Origin: Rhizomicrobium palustre
GTDB taxonomy: Bacteria > Pseudomonadota > Alphaproteobacteria > Micropepsales > Micropepsaceae
Assembly: GCF_011761565.1 (NCBI RefSeq)
Contig: NZ_JAASRM010000001.1
Span: 3,534,139-3,598,138 of the forward strand
Reading direction: 5' to 3'
DNA length: 64,000 bases
Shown: piece by piece, positions 16,636 to 24,426 of the stretch
Layout: the number at the start of each line of letters is the position of its first letter
How positions within the stretch are numbered: position 1 is the first letter of the stretch
Program-made: the position numbers and the translations under genes
Notes under the pieces: generated by a model
The model's input: only the letters and a program-made list of their open reading frames with translations
Database searches by the model: none
What the model was told of the DNA's origin: nothing

Positions 16636-16941
16636 CTATAAGAGCTCCAAGGCTTGCGCCCGGATGACGATCTCTTCCTGGCGCAAGCTGTCTTCCAGCT
16701 CTTGTTTCAGCGCTCGCCACCACGCGCGGTCGAAGTCGCGTGCCATGACTTCAACAACGATAATGTCATCTTTGGTGCGCATGCCGCCGGCTGACCACCA
16801 GCCTTCGGCAGGGGCGCGCGAATAGGCCGTCACGCCGCCGAAACGTTCGGTCAAACGGTGTTGGAGCCCCTGCATAAGCTGTTCGTCGTAGGGCTGGCCG
16901 TCATTATCGCTGAGCGGCAATAAAATCTGAATGAGGTACAT
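16636..16941 (-). CDS. Small conserved-looking hypothetical protein
   Basis: A 101-residue soluble protein, convergent with the DUF4142 gene (five bases apart). It begins YLIQILLPLSDNDGQPYDEQL and contains RLTERFGGVTAYSRAPAEGWW and an acidic/aromatic helix FDRAWWRALKQELEDSLRQEE. This looks like a small alpha/beta fold with coding-like composition, but I do not recognise the function. No signal peptide or membrane segment is seen. It lies upstream of, and on the same strand as, the virB cluster but 35 bases after the virB11 stop, so it is downstream of that operon in reverse order and may be independent. Confidence 0.65.
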   Translation of the reverse strand: MYLIQILLPLSDNDGQPYDEQLMQGLQHRLTERFGGVTAYSRAPAEGWWSAGGMRTKDDIIVVEVMARDFDRAWWRALKQELEDSLRQEEIVIRAQALELL

Positions 16942-16976
16942 TTTGGCCTCGCTGAGGTGGCCAGCATAGACCTCTC

Positions 16977-17915
16977 TCAGAGGAACATCACCTCCGAAAT
17001 GCCGCGTTTGCCGCCGCGCCGCTCCAGTTGCACCACCACATCAATCACGGAGCGCGCGTAGGAAAGCGTGTCGGCGCGCGACAGTCCAAGTCCTGTCTGC
17101 ATCACCACCAGGGCGAGCTGCTCCAGTGCCGCTTCAGGCGAATTCGCATGGATGGTGGTGAAAGAGCCGGGATGGCCGGTATTGATTACCCTCAGAAACG
17201 TCACCGCTTCCGCTCCGCGTATTTCCCCAAGCACCATGCGGTCCGGGCGAAGGCGCAGCGCGGCCTGCAATAGATCATCGGTAGTGATTTTGGCTTCGCC
17301 AAGCTCGCCTTTTACCGCCACCAACCCCAGGCCATTTTCATGATGCAGGTGAAGCTCCGGCGTATCCTCCACCAGGATGACGCGCTCGCTCTCGGGTATT
17401 TCGCGCAGCAGCGCGTTGAGAAAGGTCGTTTTGCCACTGGAGGTGCCGCCGCTGATGAGAATGGTGGCGCGCGCCTTCACCGCCCGGCGCAGTTGTGTGA
17501 TGACGTCTTCATCCTGCCGCCGTTCCAGATCGCGTGCACGCGGAGGGCCATGATCTTTATAATCATCCAACGTCAGTTCGCATAAACGATGCTGGCGAAT
17601 GGCGAGGCACCAATGGCGCACCGCGGGTGGCCCGATCATCTGAATGCGCGCGCCGCCAGGAAGACTTGCGGAGAGAATGGGCCGCTCGCGATTGATGCCT
17701 TGATAGGTTACGCGCGCCACCTGTTCGGCGAGCCGCTTCAGCAAAAGATCATCGATGTCAGGTGCGGCAAGCCGTTCTAGAGCGGCTGCGCCTGCGCGCT
17801 CAATCCATATCTCGCCGGGCCGGTTGACCAGGATTTCGGAAATTTCCTCGCGCGCCAAAAAAGGCTCGAACGGCTTCAGATAGGCGGCGAGATAAACGGA
17901 TTCGCCCGCACTCAC
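16977..17915 (-). CDS. virB11: Type IV secretion ATPase VirB11
   Basis: A 312-residue hexameric secretion ATPase of the VirB11/TrbB family. Walker A GGTSSGKT is at 156-163, the Asp box VEDTPEL at 182-188, Walker B region RPDRMVLGEIRG at 223-234, and the His box HANSPEAAL at about 256-264. It would power pilus assembly and substrate transfer at the inner face of the membrane. The start overlaps the end of virB10 by four bases. It is the last gene of a virB operon read on the minus strand. All catalytic motifs are intact. Confidence 0.92.
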   Translation of the reverse strand: MSAGESVYLAAYLKPFEPFLAREEISEILVNRPGEIWIERAGAAALERLAAPDIDDLLLKRLAEQVARVTYQGINRERPILSASLPGGARIQMIGPPAVRHWCLAIRQHRLCELTLDDYKDHGPPRARDLERRQDEDVITQLRRAVKARATILISGGTSSGKTTFLNALLREIPESERVILVEDTPELHLHHENGLGLVAVKGELGEAKITTDDLLQAALRLRPDRMVLGEIRGAEAVTFLRVINTGHPGSFTTIHANSPEAALEQLALVVMQTGLGLSRADTLSYARSVIDVVVQLERRGGKRGISEVMFL

Positions 17916-18883
17916 TTTTCTGATCCGCTCACGGCGAAAAAATCGAGGTCATGCGCGGTGAAGACGCGGATCGGTGTCCCCGCAGGCACGGTTATGGTGG
18001 GCGATATCTGGCTGTCACTTTGCGCGGCGACACTTGCGGCGCTCGAAGAGCCGGAAGAAAGGATAACACCCGCGCTGCCCACGGTGGAAAGAAGATTGAT
18101 CGCCGACAGAAGCATGGCCGAGCCGAAACGCGCGAAGAAATGGCTATTGACCTCGCCGGGAAGCCCGGTCTCACCAGAAAAATCGGTGGCCGGAGAGCCG
18201 ATGGCAATCGAAACCCCATCGGGCCGGATCAGTCGGGACCACAGGATATAGGCGCGGCGCTGACCGCTCGTCAGCGCGGTACGATATTGCCCGACGAGAT
18301 GCGAACCGCGCGGGATAAGGATCTCGCCACCGGAGAAGGCTTGCACATCGCGGCTCACAATCGCGCGGGCATAGCCGGGAAGATCGCTGTTCAGCCCCGT
18401 CTCCAGCACGGCGGCAATCATGGTGCCTTGCGCCACGGTTTGCGCGGGATGGGCCATCGCGCTCGCGGTCACGGTCTCCGCCGCGCCATCTCCGGCGGTC
18501 GGGGGCGGTGCGGGGATGGCTGCGGGCGCCTCGGCCATGTCGATGATCAAGGCGGGGGTGGGGGCGCTGGGCGTTTCAACTGGTAAGACTGGTGCGGCGG
18601 CAATAGGAAGAGCTGGTGCTGCTTGCGGAACCGGCTTCGGTACTGCGCGCGCCTGCGGGGCAGGTTTTGGTTTCTCGGCTTGCGGTGCGTGTCCGGAAAG
18701 CGACCAGAAGGTGAAGCCGCCAAGCGCGAGAGAAATAAGAAGGCCTAAGGCAAGCCCGGCGCGGTCGCGTCTTTGCACATGGGCGGCAACGAGCGGAAAC
18801 CCGTTGCGGCTGGCCGCTTCCAAGCTGGTATCATCGATGGTCTGGCGCGGGTCAACCACAAAACGCTTGGATACAAGCTCCAT
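17912..18883 (-). CDS. virB10: Type IV secretion protein VirB10
   Basis: A 323-residue TrbI/VirB10 protein: a short cytoplasmic N-terminus, one transmembrane segment (about residues 42-61, GLALGLLISLALGGFTFW), a long Pro/Ala-rich periplasmic linker (about 65-130), and a C-terminal beta-barrel domain. The barrel contains GYARAIVSRDVQAFSGGEILIPRGSHLVGQY and the late VPAGTPIRVFTAHDLDF. VirB10 spans both membranes and couples ATP energy to the outer-membrane pore. It follows virB9 after one base and overlaps virB11. It is shorter than the Agrobacterium protein, mainly in the linker. Confidence 0.92.
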   Translation of the reverse strand: MELVSKRFVVDPRQTIDDTSLEAASRNGFPLVAAHVQRRDRAGLALGLLISLALGGFTFWSLSGHAPQAEKPKPAPQARAVPKPVPQAAPALPIAAAPVLPVETPSAPTPALIIDMAEAPAAIPAPPPTAGDGAAETVTASAMAHPAQTVAQGTMIAAVLETGLNSDLPGYARAIVSRDVQAFSGGEILIPRGSHLVGQYRTALTSGQRRAYILWSRLIRPDGVSIAIGSPATDFSGETGLPGEVNSHFFARFGSAMLLSAINLLSTVGSAGVILSSGSSSAASVAAQSDSQISPTITVPAGTPIRVFTAHDLDFFAVSGSEK

Positions 18884-18884
18884 T

Positions 18885-19538
18885 TTAAGGCTCGCTCCTG
18901 ATCGTAGCGTTGGTCAACGTCGCCACATCTTTGCCGAGCCGCAGCACCAATGTCTTCGCCGGGCCATCCACCGTCACCATCTCGCCGTCTACATGCGTGT
19001 TCACAGGTCCCTCGCGACCTTCCACGGATTTGCTCAAAATCGCGGGCAGGGGGGTATCTTTCGGCCAATGCAGATAGATATGCTTCTCATCGCTGAAGAT
19101 CTCCGCCGGGAACAGGGCTTTGGCGCCGCTTTTTTGCCAGGCGAAATTGAAATCGCCCTGTGCGGGTTTTGCTTCGGGCGGCGGCGCGGGATAGGAAAAA
19201 CGCAAGGTGTATATCCCCGCGCTCGCTTTTGCAGCCGTGAGAAGATCAAAGCTATAGACGCGTTTGTCGGTGACCACGGTCATATTTGTGCGAGCATGCG
19301 GCCCGAGCGGCTTCAGGAACAGCACCGAGGCGCGTTTGTTCGGCGTCACCTGCCAGCCAGTGCTATCGCCGACAGCGACGTTTTCGATTTTCTCATCGGT
19401 ACCAAAGACCACCGCGGATTGATAGTTTTCGCGACCCGTCAACTGCACCACGGCGGTTTCGTCATAGGGCTGAGTCAGCACACGGTCATCGGCCAAAGCG
19501 GCCCCTGCAAAAAGGAACAAGGCGGTGAGGATTTTCAT
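18885..19538 (-). CDS. virB9: Type IV secretion protein VirB9 (TrbG family)
   Basis: A 217-residue periplasmic/outer-membrane core component with a Sec signal peptide (KILTALFLFAGAALA). The N-terminal beta domain starts VLTQPYDETAVVQLTGRENYQ, and the C-terminal domain carries FNFAWQKSGAKALFPAEIFSDEKHIYLHWP, the usual VirB9 region that contacts VirB7 and VirB10. No virB7 lipoprotein gene is present nearby. The start overlaps the virB6 stop by four bases. Confidence 0.9.
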   Translation of the reverse strand: MKILTALFLFAGAALADDRVLTQPYDETAVVQLTGRENYQSAVVFGTDEKIENVAVGDSTGWQVTPNKRASVLFLKPLGPHARTNMTVVTDKRVYSFDLLTAAKASAGIYTLRFSYPAPPPEAKPAQGDFNFAWQKSGAKALFPAEIFSDEKHIYLHWPKDTPLPAILSKSVEGREGPVNTHVDGEMVTVDGPAKTLVLRLGKDVATLTNATIRSEP

Positions 19539-20590
19539 GAACCGGACTCCGGGCGCACCAAGCCGCGCACGCGCTGGCGGGTGTCAGAGGAGGACGCGGC
19601 AAGCGCAGGCGCCGCAAGGCGCATATGGGTGGAAGCCGCCGCTACAATTTGGCTGATGCGGGTATCGTGTGATGCGGAGCTTTGCTCCACGCGGGAGGCG
19701 AAGATCGAAGCCTCTGTCTGCTGTGGGTGGCCAGCAGGCATTGGAGAGGACTCTGGCGAAAACATCCGCCACTGCCCGACCAATATGCGCGCCGCCCAGA
19801 GCGAGAGAAGCATCAGGAAGGTGAACACGCTCGCATGCAGGAAGAGCGGTACTGCGAGCGTGTTGTGGTCGCTGCTCACGTGCAGGGCTTGCAACAGCGG
19901 CGCCATCAGGCGGAATTGAAAGAGTCCCAATACCACGGCAAAAAGCGGTGCCAAGGCGAAGAGCACGGTCGCCTTCAGCCAGCCTTCGAAAAGCCCTCTG
20001 GTTGCGGAAAAAAGAGCCAGGGCAACAAAAATTGGTCCCAGGCACAGTAAGCCCATCAACACGATTTTGCTGGTCACCATCACGCCTGCTGTGCCCAAAA
20101 GCATCATCAGAGCCGAAACCCAGACAAGATCGTCCGCCGGCATTCCAGATGCTTCTTTTTTCTCTTCCTCTTTGATCTGCTTGTCCGCCGGAATTTCCGA
20201 AAGCGATTGGAACACGCCATCCAGCTTACGGGCGAAAAGATCGCTGGCTGAGGCATTGGTGCCCGTGACGATGGTGGCGATTTGATCTGGCGCACCGCTC
20301 GCCAATGTCCACACCACTTGCTGATAGGCGCTCCAGGAGGTGCAGAAGGTCAGCACCAGCCCCAGCGTGATCGCGCGCGGCGTCAGGGCGGAAAGCCTCC
20401 CGCGCCCGGTCAGCATTGAAAAGGCAAGAAGCGCCACATAGAGCGTCAGCAAGATCGATAATGCCCCGGTCAGCATGCCATGCAGCCCGAACAGGTGCGC
20501 GAAGGCAAAGCTGGTGGCGTCGCCGGAAAGGCAATCCGCGTCGCGCAGCAATGCGGCGATGCTGGCGGAGGGCACGGCGGCGCAACTCAT
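19535..20590 (-). CDS. virB6: Type IV secretion protein VirB6 (TrbL family)
   Basis: A polytopic inner-membrane channel component, 351 residues from the ATG at 20590. The frame is open further upstream to 20662, but 20590 lies in an ATGA overlap with the virB4 stop and so is the likely start. Six or more hydrophobic segments are seen, including ALSILLTLYVALLAFSML, VSALMMLLGTAGVMV, IVLMGLLCLGPIFVALALF and FLMLLSLWAARILVGQW. A hydrophilic periplasmic loop with EIPADKQIKEEEKKEAS lies in the middle. Identity rests on topology, size and position between virB4 and virB9. Confidence 0.82.
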   Translation of the reverse strand: MSCAAVPSASIAALLRDADCLSGDATSFAFAHLFGLHGMLTGALSILLTLYVALLAFSMLTGRGRLSALTPRAITLGLVLTFCTSWSAYQQVVWTLASGAPDQIATIVTGTNASASDLFARKLDGVFQSLSEIPADKQIKEEEKKEASGMPADDLVWVSALMMLLGTAGVMVTSKIVLMGLLCLGPIFVALALFSATRGLFEGWLKATVLFALAPLFAVVLGLFQFRLMAPLLQALHVSSDHNTLAVPLFLHASVFTFLMLLSLWAARILVGQWRMFSPESSPMPAGHPQQTEASIFASRVEQSSASHDTRISQIVAAASTHMRLAAPALAASSSDTRQRVRGLVRPESGS

Positions 20591-22989
20591 TCCGCGGCCT
20601 CCTGCAAACCGGATTCCGCAATCGGCCAAGGCGTGCCGGTCAGCGCGGTGTACCAACGGCACGGATCATCGCCGAGTTCGGCACGCAGCTGATCCAGTTT
20701 GCGCACCGTCGTCTCGCGCCCCGAAAGCACGGTCAGAATATCGGGCATGCCGGAAAGGTTCAGCCGTAGCACCACGGAGTTGTTGGCGTGGCGAAGCAAA
20801 AAGCAGCGGCTATGCGCGGGCAAAGCGCGGATGATGGAAAGCTCATGGCTGCTAAGCCCGAAGCCGCCGCAATAATCTTCTTCGCGCGCTTTGGCATTGG
20901 GCATGAACAGCATGGTCGCGGTTTGCTCCACCAGCGCGGCGGAGATCGCGCTGTCGAGGGCGTCGCGCGCGCTCTGGGTGGCAAAGCCGAGGATCGCGTT
21001 GCGCTTGCGCAAGGTTTTCAGCCAATCGCGAATGCGCGCGGCGAAAACGGCATCATCCAATGCTTTCCAGCCCTCATCGATCAGGATCATCGCGGGCTCG
21101 CCATTCAGGCGATTTTCCACGCAATGAAAAAGATACATCATCGCAGGCGTGCGAAGGGTGGGATTTTCCAGCAGCGCGGTCATGTCAAAGCCGGTGATCT
21201 TCTGGTCCAGCCCGACAGCATCCACGGCATTATCGAACAGCCAGGCATGTTCACCGTCGCGCACAAAGGGTGAAAGCCGCGCAGCAAGGTCGCCCTCTTC
21301 AGGCCGCCGCCCGCCGCCGAGAAGCTCCTGGAAATAGCGAAGGCGGCGAAAGGCGGGATCATGCGCGAAGGCCGCGTCCACCGCCGCCGCGATGATCGCC
21401 ATCTCTTCGCTTGTACTTGCCTGCAGAAGCACTTGAAGCCAACCGCGCAAGAAGGCGCGTGTGCCGGGGCTATCTGGCAGCGCTAAGGGATTAAGTCCCG
21501 TTGGCGTGCCCGGCACCAGCCGCGTGTAATGCCCCCCTAGCGCACGCAAAAGAATTTCCGCGCCACGGTCTTTGTCGAAGAAAACCAGCTTGGGTGCGAA
21601 ACGCTGTGCCTGGGCTGCGAGAAAGCCCATCACCACCGTTTTGCCGGAGCCGGAAGGCCCGATCACCGAGAAATTCCCAAGATCGCCTTTGTGAAAGTTG
21701 AAGTGATAGGGCGTAGCGCTGGTGGTCTCGAACACCGCCGCCGATGGCCCCCACAAATTTCCCTCCGCCTTGCCGGCGGAAAATCCGTGGAAAGAGAAAA
21801 AGCCCGAAGCTGCGGCAGACGAAATCAACCCCCGGCGCACGATATAAGCTTCATTTCCGGGAAACTGCGCCCAGAATCCGGGCTCCAGATTGGTGTCCTC
21901 GCGCACCGCCACCGCACCGATATCGGCGAGTACAGCGCCTGCTTCGGCAGAGACGCGATCCAATGCGGGCAGGGTTGGTGCCCGTAATAACAGGCTCAGA
22001 TGATGGTCGCCAAAGCTGATGGCGCCTGTAGAAAGTGCGTCTTTTGCAGCGAATAATTCTGCATGTTCCGTTACCGCATCGGCATCGGCGGATTTGTGCC
22101 GCCGCAAGGCAAGGTCGATGCGTTCGCGTGCGATCTGCCGGTCGGCGGGGGCGAAGCTTTCGGTCAGTACGAATTCTTCAGGAAGGCGCAGCAGTGGATC
22201 GAGCAGCCCAGCATAGGTGCTCGTTGGATACTCCTTTATTGAAAGTAGTGCGCCATAACTGCCCCCTTGAGGGCCGCGTGTTTCCAGCGCGGAAAGTCCG
22301 AAACTGACCCGGCTATAGGGCAGGTAATGGCCGATATCGCATTCAGGCGGCGGTTCGCAGACCGGACGAAATTCGCCATTATAGAGCGCGGAGAGAAATT
22401 CCAGAATCTCCGAGCAACGCTGCGTACCGCGCATATAGCTTGAGAGGCTGCGCGCGCCATATGGTTCCAACCCGCTGACCAGCGTGGTGACGACACCATG
22501 AAGCAGGCGAAGGTCATCCGCCATTTTCTCGTCACGCAGGCCTTGGCCCATTTTCTCCAGCCAGCCGGTTTTGCCCCGCGGCGGCCTGCGCAACACGGTG
22601 ATGAACTGCTGATTGAGGAAAAGCTTGCTGTTGCGCAGTTGGCTGTTCCAGCGCGCATTGACATGCGCCGCGAAGGGGGCTGCGAACACACCGTCGGTGG
22701 CAACCTCCACGCGATGACGGATGATGTGATGATAGAGCACAAAGCGCGCATCGAGGCTGCTGCGCAAAAGAAGCTCGCGCACTCGGGCGTAATGGTCCAG
22801 GCTCTCGCTGTCATCGGTTTCAAAAGAAAGCCCGGTGAGCTGCAGAGCGCGCAAAAGTCCGCCACCGCGCAGTTTCAGCGTGCCGTCCGGCAGGAGGCGC
22901 TCATAGGGTAGGCGGGTTCCTGCCTTGGTCTCGTTTTTCGACCAAGCCGCCAGCCCCGTCCAGTTTTGTAGCGCGCGCTTATGGTGCAT
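20587..22989 (-). CDS. virB4: Type IV secretion ATPase VirB4
   Basis: An 800-residue VirB4/TrbE ATPase. The N-terminal CagE/TrbE domain runs to about residue 400. Walker A GPSGSGKT is at 444-451, a Walker B strand AMILIDEGWKAL follows, and the conserved FATQSARDALDS motif comes after it. It interacts with VirB3 and energises pilin extraction and assembly. The start overlaps the virB3 end by 11 bases and the stop overlaps the virB6 start. Length is normal for the family and both nucleotide motifs are intact, so it looks functional. Confidence 0.93.
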   Translation of the reverse strand: MHHKRALQNWTGLAAWSKNETKAGTRLPYERLLPDGTLKLRGGGLLRALQLTGLSFETDDSESLDHYARVRELLLRSSLDARFVLYHHIIRHRVEVATDGVFAAPFAAHVNARWNSQLRNSKLFLNQQFITVLRRPPRGKTGWLEKMGQGLRDEKMADDLRLLHGVVTTLVSGLEPYGARSLSSYMRGTQRCSEILEFLSALYNGEFRPVCEPPPECDIGHYLPYSRVSFGLSALETRGPQGGSYGALLSIKEYPTSTYAGLLDPLLRLPEEFVLTESFAPADRQIARERIDLALRRHKSADADAVTEHAELFAAKDALSTGAISFGDHHLSLLLRAPTLPALDRVSAEAGAVLADIGAVAVREDTNLEPGFWAQFPGNEAYIVRRGLISSAAASGFFSFHGFSAGKAEGNLWGPSAAVFETTSATPYHFNFHKGDLGNFSVIGPSGSGKTVVMGFLAAQAQRFAPKLVFFDKDRGAEILLRALGGHYTRLVPGTPTGLNPLALPDSPGTRAFLRGWLQVLLQASTSEEMAIIAAAVDAAFAHDPAFRRLRYFQELLGGGRRPEEGDLAARLSPFVRDGEHAWLFDNAVDAVGLDQKITGFDMTALLENPTLRTPAMMYLFHCVENRLNGEPAMILIDEGWKALDDAVFAARIRDWLKTLRKRNAILGFATQSARDALDSAISAALVEQTATMLFMPNAKAREEDYCGGFGLSSHELSIIRALPAHSRCFLLRHANNSVVLRLNLSGMPDILTVLSGRETTVRKLDQLRAELGDDPCRWYTALTGTPWPIAESGLQEAAE

Positions 22990-23263
22990 AGGAGTTGCAG
23001 CCCCAGCGCGACCAGCTTCGCAAACGCGGGCATTTGGTGACTTTCGTCAGCCAGAGGTCGAAGATGCGCGGCTCGCGCAGCGATGCCATATAGCCGATGC
23101 CATGCAGCAGCAGCGCGACGGGCAGCGCGAGGAAGGAGTGCGTGATCAGAAAGGCTTCCGTGGTGACTGCGGCATTGAGGATGAAATAGCTATAGGTCAC
23201 GCCCGCGAACATCTGCGGACGGGTGAGGGCGCGAAACACGGGGGCACGGCTAAGTTGGCTCAT
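22979..23263 (-). CDS. virB3: Type IV secretion protein VirB3
   Basis: A 94-residue inner-membrane protein with two adjacent hydrophobic stretches (MFAGVTYSYFILNAAVTT and FLALPVALLLHGIGYMAS) followed by REPRIFDLWLTK, the conserved VirB3 end region. ATG 23263 is used because it overlaps the virB2 stop as TGATG. A TTG one codon earlier is also in frame. Position between virB2 and virB4 supports the call. Confidence 0.88.
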   Translation of the reverse strand: MSQLSRAPVFRALTRPQMFAGVTYSYFILNAAVTTEAFLITHSFLALPVALLLHGIGYMASLREPRIFDLWLTKVTKCPRLRSWSRWGCNSYAP

Positions 23264-23556
23264 CAATGCGCCGCTCCCGCGACGGCTTGAATGCCTGAGA
23301 CGATGGCGGCTGACCCAAACAGGACGAAACAGCCCAGGATCACGGTCGCGCCCATACGCCAGTTCAGCCGCCCAGTCAGCATCAGGAAGCCGACCATCGC
23401 CACCGCGATCACCGCGACGGAGGTCGCCACGCTGCCCAAAAGCGTGCCTTGTATCCAGCTGAGCGCGGCCAGGATGGGGCCAGAGCCTTGAGGGTCCGCC
23501 GCGAGGGCGCTTTGGCCAAGGGCGGCAAAAGTAAGCAGGGGCACTGCATGTTTCAT
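23263..23556 (-). CDS. virB2: Type IV secretion major pilin VirB2 (TrbC)
   Basis: A 97-residue prepilin: signal peptide KHAVPLLTFAALGQSALA, a short polar part, then two hydrophobic helices (LLGSVATSVAVIAVAMVGFLM and MGATVILGCFVLFGSAAIVSG) separated by the basic loop TGRLNWR. This is the standard TrbC/VirB2 layout for the pilus subunit. Its start overlaps the virB1 stop by four bases. Confidence 0.9.
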   Translation of the reverse strand: MKHAVPLLTFAALGQSALAADPQGSGPILAALSWIQGTLLGSVATSVAVIAVAMVGFLMLTGRLNWRMGATVILGCFVLFGSAAIVSGIQAVAGAAH

Positions 23557-24116
23557 GGTGTGTCTTTCAAACGAAAATCTGGCGAAGGAGATTCAGGCAG
23601 GCTGATCTCAGCGAGGCGGGCTAAAATGCGATCTACATAGGCCCGGGTCTCCGCGATTTGGGGAACGCTGTTGACAGCGGCGACACGTTCGGGCCCGGCG
23701 TTATAGGCGGCCAGCGCCAGGGAAAGATCGCCGAAGCGATCCAGTTGCTGGCGAAGATAGATCGCGCCGCCACGAAGATTGTCCCCTGGCTTATGAGGAT
23801 CGACGCCGAGCCGCGCGGCGGTGTGGGGCATCAGTTGGGTTAAACCGATCGCGCCTTTTGCGGAAACAGCCGTGCTGCGCCAACCGCTCTCTTGTGAAAC
23901 CAAGGCGGAGAGGAGCTCTGGGCTTATTTGCGCTGCTTCCGCAGCGCGATTGGAAGCTTCGCGGTATGGCTTATCCACCGCGCGCGTTGTGTTGGCCTGA
24001 TGAGATGGCCCGGCGCGCAAGATAAAATCCCCGCTATCGCCAACCTCAAAAACATCCGCCTGCGCTGGGTACAGATTCAGCGCGAGGACAAAGCATAGAA
24101 TCACTTCCGCACGCAT
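23553..24116 (-). CDS. virB1: VirB1-like lytic transglycosylase
   Basis: A 187-residue periplasmic lytic transglycosylase with a Sec signal peptide (RAEVILCFVLALNLYPAQA). The SLT domain shows the catalytic Glu in LVSQESGW, then AKGAIGLTQLMPHTAARLGVD and LALAAYNAGPERV. It would open peptidoglycan for the secretion channel. It is the first gene of the virB operon, and the operon promoter should lie in the ~300 bases shared with the divergent exopolysaccharide locus. Confidence 0.88.
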   Translation of the reverse strand: MRAEVILCFVLALNLYPAQADVFEVGDSGDFILRAGPSHQANTTRAVDKPYREASNRAAEAAQISPELLSALVSQESGWRSTAVSAKGAIGLTQLMPHTAARLGVDPHKPGDNLRGGAIYLRQQLDRFGDLSLALAAYNAGPERVAAVNSVPQIAETRAYVDRILARLAEISLPESPSPDFRLKDTP

Positions 24117-24426
24117 GGTGAAGCTCCTTGCACATCACCATGAGGCTTGTTCTTCCAAAAAACATCTCCGTGCGGCTACGGACATTTGCGTTCGTGGCGC
24201 GCGCGTCACCAATGAATGACGCATGTGTCGAGAAAGCTGTGACTTTGCTGTGGCATTGCGGCTGAACGTTACGGCGCCTCGCTAGCCAGTCACACAGAGC
24301 TGTGAGAATGTTCGCCTGCAAAACAAAAACGCTTCGCACAAAGACGAGGCAATCGGGCGGGACATCCAAAAGGGCCTTTGGGAAAACTACCGTGTGAAGC
24401 GCGGAACACTGACGAAGGCTCGTGTG
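24117..24426. other. Divergent intergenic region between virB1 and the exopolysaccharide locus
   Basis: About 310 non-coding bases that must hold the promoters of both divergent operons. I see no convincing named operator. A reading frame opens from a GTG at 24394 into the phosphotransferase gene, but I favour the ATG at 24427. Confidence 0.5.

Noticed and set aside
18420..19919. 499-residue plus-strand open frame
   Set aside because: It is antisense to virB10, virB9 and virB6, is Arg/Ala/Gly-rich with no domain, and comes from the high GC content.
16977..24116. Integrative conjugative element
   Set aside because: No integrase, relaxase, attachment site or coupling protein is visible, so only a secretion cluster is supported.
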